Source: Puccinia triticina (taxonomy: Eukaryota > Basidiomycota > Pucciniomycetes > Pucciniales > Pucciniaceae). Taken from it: DNA of 64,000 nt. The notes below the pieces were generated by a model. That model was not told the origin of the DNA. It made no database searches and saw only the letters and a program-made list of their open reading frames with translations. Numbering within the stretch: position 1 is the stretch's first letter; each line of letters starts with the position of its first letter. Shown here piece after piece: positions 37,553 to 47,698 of the stretch. The DNA is taken from assembly GCF_026914185.1 (NCBI RefSeq), contig NC_070564.1, positions 5,952,001 to 6,016,000 on the forward strand, given 5' to 3'. Position numbers and translations under genes: made by a program.

Positions 37553-37940
37553 CCTGCCCCTTCCCTACAAAAGAGCTGGAAGCTAAATGCCAACCCAGAG
37601 GCACGAGGTTGGGAGGCAAGATACTCTGATTGTTTTGCTCAAACAGGTGTAAGAAAGCTCCTCTTTCCTGATAAGAGTGGTAAATTTTACTGGTATTTCC
37701 ATTTGTAGTTTTCATGTATTGGTGGTTCAGTTGTTCTAGTCTTTTTTGAATAAATATTGTGAATATTATTCCTCTCTAGTATTTTTTGAATAAACACTTT
37801 TTATATTTTCTTTTCCTCATTATTTCTGGCAGCTCTGAGAGTTTGTGTCATCAAACATGAGGTACAAATTGTGCGCTGGTAGGGAGCATGTCTATTGTGG
37901 AGCTGCACCCCTCATATCTCATGTTCTGATGGCACACTAA

Positions 37941-38101
37941 GGCCCCGTTTGGCTGACACGTTATACGTCATAAATGGTCGAATTTATGACGCGCGACCCC
38001 CGGGGGTTTCAAAGTTTTGGTGGCAACGGGGGGCGAACTTTGGGTCGCGGCGTCATAAATTCAACAATTTATGACGTATGACGCGGCAGCCAAACGGGGC
38101 C
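37941..38101. mobile_element. Tourist-like MITE (PIF/Harbinger type)
   Basis: This 161-base element has perfect terminal inverted repeats GGCCCCGTTTGGCTG and a TAA duplication on each side (37938-37940 and 38102-38104). Its inner arms pair again (CGTCATAAAT and ATTTATGACG). A 3-base TAA target and GGCC-rich ends suggest PIF/Harbinger. It sits in the 3' region of MULE 1. Confidence 0.8.
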
Positions 38102-38104
38102 TAA

Positions 38105-38425
38105 TGCCACAAACCTTATAGCGCAGAGGAGTTACAGTCTTGAAATATCCCTGAAAATTTTAGACTGTTTGGGTGTGTAACACAAAAGTTACACAGTTAG
38201 CAGTCATTTCCTACTGAGCATTTGGCACACCCCTTATGTGTCATGTTCTGATGGAAAAATAATGCCAGAAATTTTATATCACAGAGTTTATGCAGTCTTA
38301 AGATATCCCTGAAATTTGTGGACATTTTGGGTGTGTAACGCAAAAGTTACACAGTCAGCAGTTATTTTCCTACTAATTTTGGCGCACATCCCTTATATCT
38401 CATTTTCTGATGGGACAATACTGCT
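38105..38425. repeat. Imperfect tandem repeat downstream of the MULE 1 gene
   Basis: Two copies of a unit of about 165 bases share TTTTGGGTGTGTAAC, CAAAAGTTACACAGT and CTGATGG-type strings. A third degraded copy lies upstream of the Tourist-like MITE (about 37840-37940). No coding potential is seen. Confidence 0.55.
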
Positions 38426-38514
38426 AAAACTTTCAGTATTGTCTTTTTATTTATGTTTCTCTGTGCTCTCAAATTTTTATGTCTCTAGTACGTGGAACAA
38501 AAAAGTTATACATA

Positions 38515-38683
38515 TTAAAAATAATAAAAAATAATATGGAAAATTAGTGGGGACAACTCCCAAAAAATAATTTTTTTGGGTCGACGACTCCCAAAAAAGC
38601 CGTACCAAAAAAAAGGGTCTAGGTCGACGTCCAGCGCTGGTCGAAAAATGGTCGCGCGGACGTATGGGAGTCGTTTTCCCAAA
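38515..38683 (-). repeat. Right terminal inverted repeat of MULE 1, inner part
   Basis: This is the inverse of the left repeat. It is cut at the 9-base TTTCCCAAA (38675-38683), which is repeated at 47192-47200, where the outer 26 bases of the repeat continue to 47226. Confidence 0.88.
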
Positions 38684-38785
38684 GGGTCAGGCTTTAGGCA
38701 CGCCAAAAAAAACCCAGATGCACGCCAAAAAAGGCGTGGACCTCCGACCACGCCAAAACTGTTTGGCGTAGGGAATAGTTCACGC
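38684..38785 (+). repeat. Left terminal inverted repeat of MULE 2
   Basis: This segment is nearly identical to the inverse of 47090-47191; one A in an A-run and very few bases differ. It contains several GGCGTG/CACGCC motifs. Confidence 0.92.
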
Positions 38786-38809
38786 CAATAAATTCTTTGT
38801 TTTGGCGTG

Positions 38810-39075
38810 TCCAGAGGATCACTCCAATGTTTAATGGAGTGAACATGGCTGCACTCCAAGAAACATGGAGTGTACTCAAGATTCACTCCAAGAATTTTTT
38901 TTGCGTACGCCAGCATGTGGATCTCTGGAGTGAAGTGCCACCCACTCCAAAAAAATTGGAGTGAAGCTAGTGCCACCCACTCCAAATAATTTGGAGTGTG
39001 GACGGTTAGGCACACCAAAAATTGTTTTTTTTTTTGGAGTGCAGCATACTGCATTCCAAAAAAGTGGAGTGCAAG
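38810..39075. repeat. Subterminal palindrome array of MULE 2 (CACTCCAA/TTGGAGTG)
   Basis: The string CACTCCAA and its inverse alternate roughly every 20-35 bases, separated by short A/T runs, so adjacent copies can pair. A similar array lies at the other end of the element (46895-47090). Confidence 0.8.
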
Positions 39076-39944
39076 TATGGAGATTCAAAACAAGTAACTA
39101 ATATTTCATATGATCACCTACCATTATTATCAAGAAGAAAGAAGAAGGGGAAACCAAACATCAGAGATGAAAACAAGTGTATCTACTCTTTCAAACCCTG
39201 GTTGTATAAATTGATGCCCTTTTGTACAAAGTTCAACCAATTTTTCCCGCCTTTTAAAGTATTCGCCGCTGCAAATTTGGGCTTAGGCCTCTACAAATTA
39301 ATTACACAGTTCACCATTATCCCTGTTTACATTAGTAAATTTAACACCAGTTTCCTAAGGTTGTTCAAAGTTGACTTGTGTAAAATCATATTTAAGCTGA
39401 AACAAAGTGGTTCCAACCAAACTCAAAAAAGAGCTAATTTCTAGAATGGTACATAAAAAGTTATCACTCAAAGGTGTCATGATTCATGATTTCAGAATTC
39501 TTCCCTTCCAACCATTCTTTTTGTGACAATCATCAGTAAATTGGTGTTTAGTTTACCAATGTGAAAAGAGCTGTTGTGATAACTGATATAAAATTTAATT
39601 TTCCAAACAAAATCTAAATTTACACTTTGAGTGGTAGATCACTATACTCTCAGCTGCACTTCAATCTTTTCCTATTTTCTGTTCTTATCTGTACCAGAGA
39701 CAGACCACAAGCCACTGGAGGACTTGCCATCAAGTCTGGGAGCCTCCCAGATCTCAATTTACACACCCAGACTCTTAATTTTTGGTAGAAGGGAAAATTA
39801 TTTCCTAACCCTACATCTCATGACTTTCATGTGCACTGATTGTTCATTTGGTAGAGGTCTTAGTTTAGGAGTTGGAGGGGCATCTAGATCTCTCTGTATT
39901 CCGACAGGAAGTCCTCCACTCTCAGGTACACATGTTTTTCTTCT
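39076..39944. other. MULE 2 interior, no gene seen
   Basis: AT-rich sequence with no recognised coding region or repeat structure; short open frames here lack motifs. Confidence 0.45.
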
Positions 39945-40823
39945 GGGGCAGGCTAAATGCACTACCAACTGTTACTACATGTACTCCAAAATATTGGAGT
40001 GGACATTAGTCTACTCCAATAATTTTGGAGTGAATATCAGTCCATTCCAAATTTATTGGAGTAGATAGACCAATTTTCACTCCAAAAATGTGGTAAATTT
40101 TGGAGTGGAGTCGTGGACCACCTGTGCACTCCAAAAATCTGGAGTGCACCATGTGTGCACTCCAAAAATGTTGGAGTGCACAATTTATGCACTCCAATGT
40201 TGATCCTGTGCACTCCAAAATTTTTGGAGTGTGCACTCCAGATTTTTGGAGTTCACAGGTGGTCCTCTCCAAAATTTACCACATTTTTGGAGTAAACATT
40301 GATCTATCTACTCCAGTAAATTTGGAGTGGACTGATATTCACTCCAAAATTATTGGAGTCAGAAAAAATTTGAAAATGAATTTCTTTGTTAAATCAACTA
40401 ATAACTAAAACAAGAAAATAACCAAAAAAACCAAATCATTCTGTATGGATAAGGAAACCAAACAGAAAAAATAGACAAGGGATCAAGAAACTTGGCACTC
40501 TGTATGTATAGACTCAAGTCAGGCCATTTTGAACAAGTTAAAGCAACCCTGGAAGGTCTTGGAGGTTGACCTTGTGTTTAGTATAGGAGTGCATTGTGTT
40601 TCACTCCATTTCCCAGAGCAAAAAATAGATAAAAAAGTCAAAAAAGGAGTGCACAATAGTGCACTCCAAAATATTAGTAGTGCAAGGATTGCACACTCCA
40701 AAAATTGAACATCTTTTGGAGTGGCTGTATGTTTACTCCAGTAATTCATGGAGTGGACCATTGTACACTCCAATATTTTTGGAGTACATGTAGTAAAGTT
40801 TGGTAGTGCATATAGCCTGCCCC
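39945..40823. mobile_element. Foldback non-autonomous element inside MULE 2
   Basis: Inverted ends GGGGCAGGCTAAATGCACTA (39945) and the inverse ending at 40823 match over about 50 bases. Flanks TTTTCTTCT (39936-39944) and TTTTCTTTT (40824-40832) agree at 8 of 9 positions, a likely 9-base duplication. The interior, especially 39983-40352, is a chain of CACTCCAAAA palindromes that also folds as one large hairpin. No gene. Confidence 0.7.
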
Positions 40824-41269
40824 TTTTCTTTTCATCTCAGTCTCTGAGCTTTTCAGATAGAACCATGATTACTGAGAAATAAATGCTTCTTAGTTGTGTG
40901 AATTATTTTAATGTTTGCTTGCTCTTGGCGCAAAATAATTCCACATGGTACTGATTTTAGCAACGTTGCCAAAGTTTCAAAAGCTACAAGAAATTAGATA
41001 TTCTATCCAACAAATTTATGGGGGTAGTCAAGTGTAAAATTTTGGATTCTTTCTTGAGAAGGTCAATCAGATGTACAATCAACTTGGAGGTTGTGGGGAT
41101 GGGAGATATATGTTACTAATAAGGAGGCTCCTTAGTACTAAACAATTATTTGACAAGATTGTTGAGTTTGAGTGATATTTTGGGGTGATGTGGATATCTA
41201 AGATGTAACTCCTCAACACTGCCTACAATTTTCCTGAAAAGGAGTGCAGCAACTGGAAATTTCTCTTTT
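40824..41269. other. MULE 2 interior, no gene seen
   Basis: AT-rich sequence without open frames of interest or visible repeat structure. Confidence 0.45.
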
Positions 41270-41950
41270 GATGGAAGAAATTGAAGAGCTTGGTGCAGTA
41301 ATTGTATTGGACCTCAATTCTGAAGTTAGTGGTGGCTAAGGACGGGCTCTGAAGCTGCTCAAAGATAATGTTTGGGAGAGTGTTCAGGGTTGGCGTACGC
41401 TTGCTTTTGGCCGCCTGAAAGCCGTTCCATCATGGACAAAGGCATCACAGAGGACGATAGGAGAGGAGGACTCGGCAGATGGCATTCGCAGGCGACATCC
41501 CAAAGTCACGGATATGGAGCGGGAAAGCCTCGGATCTGTAGGCATACAGTACAGGCTATCAACGGAGAGGCTATTTAGCAAGCCAGCATTGAGAAAGAGG
41601 AGAAGGGAAAGCTCACACTCACGCCTTTGCCTGGAATTTAGAAGGCCATGTAGAGGTAGATTGCCGCCGCAAACATTTGAGTTTTGATGGGAGAAGTTGA
41701 CCTCGGTGTATTAATTTTAGTGGACATCAAATCTGCATTTAGCAGTGGCTAAGGACGGGCTCCGAAGATGCTCGAAGGTGATGTTTGAGGGAGTTGGCAG
41801 GGAAGGTGTATGCTCCCTTTTGGCTTGAAAGCCATGTCATGACTGACAAAGATAGAAGAGGAGGGCTCTGCAGATGGCTATAGCGGGCGACATCCCAAAG
41901 TGACTGATGTAGAGCGGAAAGGCCTCGAAGCTGTAGGCAAACGGCACAGG
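41270..41950. repeat. Degenerate direct duplication, about 410 bases apart
   Basis: Bases about 41270-41560 and 41680-41950 share GTGGCTAAGGACGGGCTC, GGCGACATCCCAAAGT and ACAGGCTATCAA-type strings. The duplication covers the 3' part of the decayed minus-strand gene remnant here. Confidence 0.65.
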
Positions 41951-42529
41951 CTATCAAAAGAGAGACTCTTGCCAGCGGTGAGCAAGATAAGAAGAGAAAG
42001 TGCCCACTCACAGTCACGCCTTCGTCCGGAATCGAGAAGGTAGATCGCCGCCGCCACAAAATCCACTTGAAAGTGGTCACCAGGCCGTTGACTGGGATAA
42101 ACCAGACCCTGCATAACACGACTAAACAGGGTAAATTCGCCGGGAACGTCGCCAGGAGCAGGTTTCATCGCCCAAACCTGTGCGCGAGCTATTATAATAA
42201 GTGATCTAAAAACATAGGAAAGAGTGAAATGAGGGGAAGAGATAGAAGAGAGGGCTTACCATAATGCCAAGGGATTTTGCATAAGCATTACAATCCCCAG
42301 GGCCCAAGGCCTGAGCTGCGCGGCGGACTCTGGGGATGCAAAGGATCTTTTTGAGCTTGCGGGTGAGCGTGTTCACCAGACATTGCGCCTTGGCCTTGAG
42401 TGTGTTGATGAGGTCCTTCTGTTGCTTTCTATCTCTGGCAGCACATAGCGATCTCGAGGTGGCAGTCGAGCAGGTTGGGTCGGCTCGGCCAAGAGGTGGC
42501 AGTCGAGCAGGTTGGGTCGGCTCGGCCAA
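41372..42529 (-). pseudogene. Unrecognised decayed gene inside MULE 2
   Basis: I do not recognise the product. On the minus strand an exon near 42529-42259 encodes a basic helical segment (DLINTLKAKAQCLVNTLTRK, then IPRVRRAAQALGP). It ends at a good donor, GTAAGC. A following exon from about 42178 has FSRVMQGLVYPSQRPGDHF and AAAIYLLDSG. Further downstream the frame decays, and the segment is duplicated (41270-41950). A 36-base tandem duplication lies upstream at about 42454-42525. It may be a second transposon-encoded protein of MULE 2 or of another insertion. Confidence 0.4.
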
Positions 42530-43174
42530 TGCATTCTGGGATGGAAGAAAGGGTTGATTTATTTTACCTGTATCTTGCTGCGGGGCGTGTTATGAATGAA
42601 ATTGGGCGGGCCCAAGGGGCTGTTGAAAACGCCAAGTTGGTCAAATACACGGCCATGCAGATCAGACGTACCTACAGGGAGAGCATGGCGGTGGCGGTGG
42701 CCGTAGTCGACAAGGCGAGGCAGTTTCACTGGTGTATTTCGAACCTCGTACATACATATAAAAGGTAGGCTTTTGTGTTTGCTTTACCCCCCAGGGCGTC
42801 CTCTGCCGCTGTACTTCCAGCGTGCGGTTCGTCCTCAACCCCCTCCGCTGTTGCACTTGCACAGTTTGAGGGGCTAAAGAGTGGGCCCCCCCGGGTTCTG
42901 CAGCCTTCGCTGCGGGATGGGGGCCTTCAACGCCCTTCCTTTTTGACCCGTGCGCTTGACGCGGGCTGAAGGTTGGCCCAGACGCAACAGCCATTGCTGT
43001 TCACAACACCTTTGGTGTTGTTTGGGGGCATTTGAGATTTCATTTTTTTCCAGTTCTGTTGTGCGTAGATTAAACCTTGTAATTTTTTTGGTGTTTTATA
43101 ATAAGGGGAAACCCTTCATGTTTTTTTTGCTGTTTTGATGTGTTTACAGGGGGAACCCTTGATCTTTTTTTTTC
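42530..43174. other. MULE 2 interior between the remnant and the transposase gene
   Basis: It holds the 5' region of the remnant (a short coding-like stretch on the minus strand at 42560-42750) and a GC-rich patch at 42780-42990. From 43000 to 43174 it is T-rich, the 3' flank of the MULE-OTU gene. Confidence 0.4.
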
Positions 43175-46100
43175 TCAGTTGTGGAAAAACTGTGTCTTTA
43201 ATAAACTTGGATGCTTCTTTACGAGAATGGGGGGAGGGATGGGTTTGACCCCATTGATACCCTCAACAGATGCCAAAACCCAGTGATTCCCGTTGACATA
43301 GACCAGATAGATCGGCGGAGAATCAGTCAAATCTTTTGGGGGGCCTAGTCGTAGAGGGAGGAAGCTACTACATGAAACCAATGATAAAAAAATTATTGGA
43401 CGGTTATAAGTGTTAGCAAGAATTTGTCCGTGTTCCAACTTATTGAGCCATTTTGCCGGTGGGATCAGTTCTGTCTTGCATGTCACGTTGAGTGCGTCTG
43501 AGATCCTGTTGATTTTGATGTCGCCACCCTGTAATTTTGAGTATATTGATTTGTTGTTGGCGATCTTGTCAATCATTTCCTGCCTGACGCGCCGCCATCC
43601 TTCTGTGCGCTCGTAACCAAGAGCCTTTGACATGCAGTGAAAGCCACAGTTACCGTCTCCGTTTGGATCAAAAACATCCTTAATGTACGTTCGGAGGTGC
43701 ACTGGAATCTGCTCGAGGTAAGTGGCCTATACAGTTTAAGTTAAATTTTCAATTAGTCACATTTATGATTGTTAAAACATAAAAATTTGCATACCTGGTT
43801 TGACTCGCACTGGTCACTTTTTGACGGTGAAATTGGGTCTGCTTCTTGCTTTTCAACTGTCTCAAACTGATTGTCAGATTCGGAAGCACCACTTGTTCCA
43901 TTGTCTTTAGCTTTGTAATCGTCCAAGTTGCTGTCTTCAATGTCCTCTTTGGGGCTATCCGAATCGGACTCTTCGGGGCTATCCGAATCGGACTCTTCGG
44001 GGCTATCCGAATCGGACTCTTCTGAGAAGTTATCATGTTTGATTTGCTTAGATCTTCGTTCTGGCAGGGTAGAAGCTTTGGCCGCTCTCTTTTTCTGTAA
44101 TTGCTGCTTCTACAACCTCAAAAGCTGAAGGATCTCTCTTGGTTGATTTCGACGCTTGCTTCTTCATTTTTGGCTGGCCTTTTGGGTTTTTCTTGACTCC
44201 TGGGGCTTGGATGGGGACAACAGAATGAGTTCCGGCGACTAGTTGGTGGATTTGAACAAATATATTTTCTAGTCTTCTTGGTGGCTCCTCGGACAGGGCC
44301 AAAGTCAGCTTCTTAATTTCGTTGTCAAGGTTAAGTTTGATTTCATCTTTTTTCTACATAAGATCAGTAGAAGCTAGCTACAATCAAGTCCAATAAGCGT
44401 TATCACATGCCAAGTACTTACGTTGGACTCTGGATTGTACTGCAAATTCCATTGAGAATGGAAATCACTTGGCATCAATGCCCTTCCATCCTCCAAGATT
44501 TCGGAAATCTTATGAGCGCAAGGAATTCCAATTCCTTTGGTGAGAGTTTGAGAACAGGGTACATTTGGGTCCAGGTTCTTCAGGCAATCAAATTGTTCAA
44601 TTGCTTGCTTGATCACAAAAGTCGAGATCTTACCAAGGATCGGAATGAATGCTTTGGGGACGTTGATGAGGGTCTTGATGGTGTCTGTACCAACGGTTTC
44701 ATGTACTTTCTTGATCTGAGCATTGACCGCGAGTGATAATGATTGAAATACCGATAGCAGATCACCTGTCGAGTTGGTTACAAACGTTTTGAGATATGCG
44801 TGACCAGATTCAACCCAAGACGTGTTGAGATTGCAGAGGTGTGGATACTGGCAAGCCCAGGCCACAACAAACCTCTCTTTTTGTGGAATAATCCACTTAT
44901 CAAGATATTTGAGAGCTGCCGGGCAAGTCGCTAAGAAGATCTTCAACTGATTGTATTGTTCCACATATATTTCGGCCGTTTTGGAGTAGGTGACCTGATT
45001 CCAAAGATTCATAAACTTCTCCCACGGGTGTTCTTTTTTCTCTTTTTTCTCCTTCTTGTCCTTTTTATCTTTCTTGTCGGCGGCAGGAAAGTACTTTTTA
45101 CAATTAGTCGTGATGTTCTTGTTGATGTGCCAAGTACAGAGGTTGGCTCTAGCATCAGGGAAAACAGTTTCCAGCGCTCATTGTAAAGCTGCATCTTGAT
45201 CGGTAATAAAAACTTTTGGAGTTTGTTCCGGATGCCAGACAAGCTTCTTGAGAACTTCAACAGCCCACAAGTAGCCCTTGTTGTCTTCATGAGTCAAAAA
45301 ACAGAAAGCTATTGAAAAAGATTGATTCGTTGCAGCCTGCCCGATGATGTGTAAGAGTGGGATGTCATAGCAATTCGTCTTGTATGTGGCATCTAAGAGT
45401 GCTATGTGATGGTTGATTTGGGCGAGGTGGATGGATCCTGGGTGAGCAAAGAAGATTTTCTGGACGGCTCCACTAGCGTCTACCTTGAATTCCCATGCCC
45501 AGTTCATCTCCTTCAAGATGGACAACATCTTTGCCATTGGGCTCTTACCGTCTAAATCCTCCCGTCGTATCTTCTGTAAAGCGTTTGAAATGGTCTTGTT
45601 AGTGGCGAGTGTTTGATTGTTGGAAGTTCGGAGTTGGAGGAGAATTTGTGCAGGCTTCAGTTTTGCCTTTGAGAGCCTGCGGATATCGTCAATTTCCTCT
45701 GGCAAAAGTTGCTTGTAAGCTACATGTGAAAAAGGTCCAGGCAAAGGCTCGTGGTTGTGGGCGGCACATCGAGTATCCAAGGTCCAAGTCTTGTCAAAAA
45801 ATATTTTGCTGGTTGGAACGGTGCCCCTGAGTTGAAACGGGCAGTCAATCTTCACTGTCGAGGTTTTTTGTCCACTTGGATTTGATGTCAAGCCACAATA
45901 TTTTCCTGATTGATCACAGCCAATATAAATGTTCTTGTTGGGTACGGAGTTTATCTTTGCCACTGCGTATCCGTGGGTTTTAGCCCATTCTTGACAGAAA
46001 AAAAACTAGGTCGTCCATTGATAAGAAACATGCGCTCGGAGGAGGGTCCAGTGGTTCTAAGCGCAGGAAAAACCCCCTTTTGATTCATCTGCACAAAACA

Positions 46101-46661
46101 AAAGCCAAGAAAACTGTACATACCTCCTTGTACATAGTTATAGCTCTTGGGGTCCCTGATCAAAGTTGGGGTACTTGAAGAATCAAGCTCGCCGCTGGGA
46201 GTGGATTGGGTAGGTACACTTGAGTCGGGCTTATTTTGGTCCGCTTGAAGATCGTTGATTGGAGCCTTTTCACTAGAGTCTTCAGTAGATGTTTTGGAAT
46301 GTTTGCTTGGATTTTCTGGAAGACAGTTGTTCAGAGCTTTTGGACTACACTCATTGCTCAGAGCTTTTGATTGGGATAAAGACGTGACTAGATTGGGTAG
46401 AGATTGATTGTTGTCCATGATGGAGCCTGCTTGTTCGGAAACCAAATCTGTGGGCGCTGAGATTGGATTGGGTGGTGCTGGTGGTACTGATGCTGGAGCC
46501 GAGGGGACTGGTGGTACTGATGCTGGAGCCAAGGGGACTGGTGATACTGATGCTGGAGCCAAGGGGACTGGGAACATCGCCAGAATGCTTTGCATCTGTT
46601 GCCACATTTCCGGGGAAACAAGAATCCCGTTTGCCATTGGAGTGCTTGTTTTTTCTGCCAT
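43175..46661 (-). pseudogene. MULE transposase fused to an OTU cysteine-protease domain (MULE 2), with frame lesions
   Basis: Exons on the minus strand: 46661-46124, 46056-44422, 44354-43795 and 43726-43175. Exon 1 has three 30-base tandem units coding for proline-, alanine- and serine-rich repeats. The transposase domain shows LLDATYKTNCYDIPLLHIIG, VFITDQDAAL and NLCTWHINKN, then a SWIM-like GIPCAH. A linker carries EESDSDSP three times. The OTU domain is intact: DGNCGFHCM (Cys codon 43646-43648), QGGDIKINRISDALN and GNHWVLAS with the catalytic His. Lesions: one extra base in an A-run (45998-46005 on the plus strand), TGA at 45178-45180 where CGA fits, and a frame change near 44100. Domain order is the same as MULE 1 although sequences differ widely. 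Confidence 0.85.
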
Positions 46662-46894
46662 TTTTCAGCCTAGAGAAGAGCAAAGACGAAGAAAAAGTTC
46701 GTTGGATCTAGGTGTACCAAGGGTGAAGAATCAGGACTTACAGCTGAACGTAGTGCGCTGATTTCTTGGCAACTGATGACTTTAGTGCTGGGTTGAATCG
46801 GAGAGGTTGAATCCTGAGAGGTGGAGCGCAAAACGTGGAGGTTGGATTGGAGAGACACAGGTTGGAGCAGGACTTTGTTGCTCTGGAAGCGGGT

Positions 46895-47089
46895 GGCTTG
46901 GAGTGCACGGGAGTATGTACATTTGGTGTGCACTCCAGCTTGAATTGGTGTGCACAGCGGTCCACTCCATTTCTGAAGTTCACAGTTGGAGTGCCTGGGT
47001 GTCCACTCCTTCTTCTTTGGAGTGGGCTTTGGTTTACTCCAATTGAGACTAGCTTTTGGAGTAATCCCTAGTTCACTCCAATACTCGTT
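46895..47089. repeat. Right subterminal palindrome array of MULE 2
   Basis: CACTCCA and TGGAGTG alternate here, mirroring 38810-39075. This lies upstream of the transposase gene start and may include its promoter. Confidence 0.75.
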
Positions 47090-47191
47090 GGCGTGAACTA
47101 TTCCCTACGCCAAACAGTTTTGGCGTGGTCGGAGGTCCACACCTTTTTTGGCGTGCATCTGGGTTTTTTTGGCGTGCCTAAAGCCTGACCC
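47090..47191 (-). repeat. Right terminal inverted repeat of MULE 2
   Basis: Inverse of 38684-38785. It is immediately followed by the 9-base duplication TTTCCCAAA and then the outer end of the MULE 1 terminal repeat. Confidence 0.92.
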
Positions 47192-47455
47192 TTTCCCAAA
47201 ACTTGGGAGTTGTTTTTCCAAGACCCTAAAAATATTCATTTCTTGAACTTGATTGCAATTTTCATGTTGATTGTACCACTTGTTTCCTTCAGTTTTCACA
47301 TCAAAATCTTTATCTGTTGGCTCTAGCCACCTCTGTGTTTGGGTCAGGCTTTAGGCACACCAAAAAAATGCCGGATGCATGCCAAAAAAGGCGTGAACTC
47401 CGGACCACTCCATAATTTTTGGAGTGGAGGATTGTTCACTCCAAAACCAGCCCCC

Positions 47456-47698
47456 TATAAGACACCAAGGGTGAATGCAAATCTGACGACAAGATAAGCG
47501 TCGCAGGTCAGCTCAGGCACGGCCGGTATCGGGTCCAATCTCGGTGAGGAAAGATTGGAACCGGTACCGGCGAGCTGAATAAACTAGATACAAGGCGCAG
47601 CCGCAACTATGCATGTAGATACAAGATTCGGTTACATGCATAGTTCAGATGACTAAACTTCTGACTAAGTTTACCACCTTGGCACCCCGGACTCCTCA
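47456..47698 (-). repeat. Solo copia-type LTR in the foldback element
   Basis: This 243-base insertion interrupts the left arm. The uninterrupted right arm shows the empty site, and CCCCC is duplicated on both sides (47451-47455 and 47699-47703). On the minus strand it starts TGAGGAGTCC and ends CTTATA. It shares the 20-base string TCCAATCTCGGTGAGGAAAG with the copia LTRs at 7885 and 12513, so it comes from a related family. Confidence 0.8.

Larger units (their letters stand above)
32590..37708 (+). pseudogene. MULE transposase fused to an OTU cysteine-protease domain (MULE 1), disrupted
   Basis: Exons: 32590-32776, 32847-33723, 33799-35212, then 35615 onward to 37065, interrupted by a MITE, and 37561-37708. 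Exon 2 codes for repeated AADSQ-type units and a long acidic coiled coil. The transposase domain has DCTYKTNKYRMPLLHITGV, VVLTDREEAL and HMLCTWHIQKN (DDE-type core with its CxxH) and a SWIM-like zinc motif (GIPCKH). A lysine-rich region and a proline-rich linker lead to OTU: DGHCGF (Cys codon 36674-36676) and DHF (His 37019-37021). Lesions: TAG at 32719-32721, the MITE at 37066-37552, and a TGA at 36332-36334. The TGA may be spliced out, since GTGAGC begins at 36331. Apart from these the frame is open. Confidence 0.85.
38684..47191 (-). mobile_element. MULE DNA transposon 2 (MULE-OTU), nested in the terminal repeat of MULE 1
   Basis: Ends GGGTCAGGCTTTAGGCACGC at 38684 and its inverse ending at 47191 are near-identical for about 100 bases. 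The 9-base target duplication TTTCCCAAA is perfect (38675-38683 and 47192-47200). The 8.5-kb element carries a minus-strand MULE-OTU gene (43175-46661), a decayed second gene remnant (41372-42529), a nested foldback element (39945-40823), and arrays of short palindromes built on CACTCCAAAA near both ends. Confidence 0.93.
32201..47226 (+). mobile_element. MULE DNA transposon 1 (MULE-OTU), host of a nested MULE
   Basis: Terminal inverted repeats of about 180 bases start GGGTCTTGGAAAAACGACTC at 32201; the matching right end is split into 38515-38683 and 47201-47226 by the nested element 38684-47191. TAAAAATA flanks both sides (32193-32200 and 47227-47234), an 8-base target duplication. Without the nested element and its 9-base duplication it is about 6.5 kb. 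It carries one gene for a MULE transposase with a C-terminal OTU domain (32590-37708). Long TIRs and an 8-9 base duplication are typical of Mutator-like elements. Confidence 0.9.
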
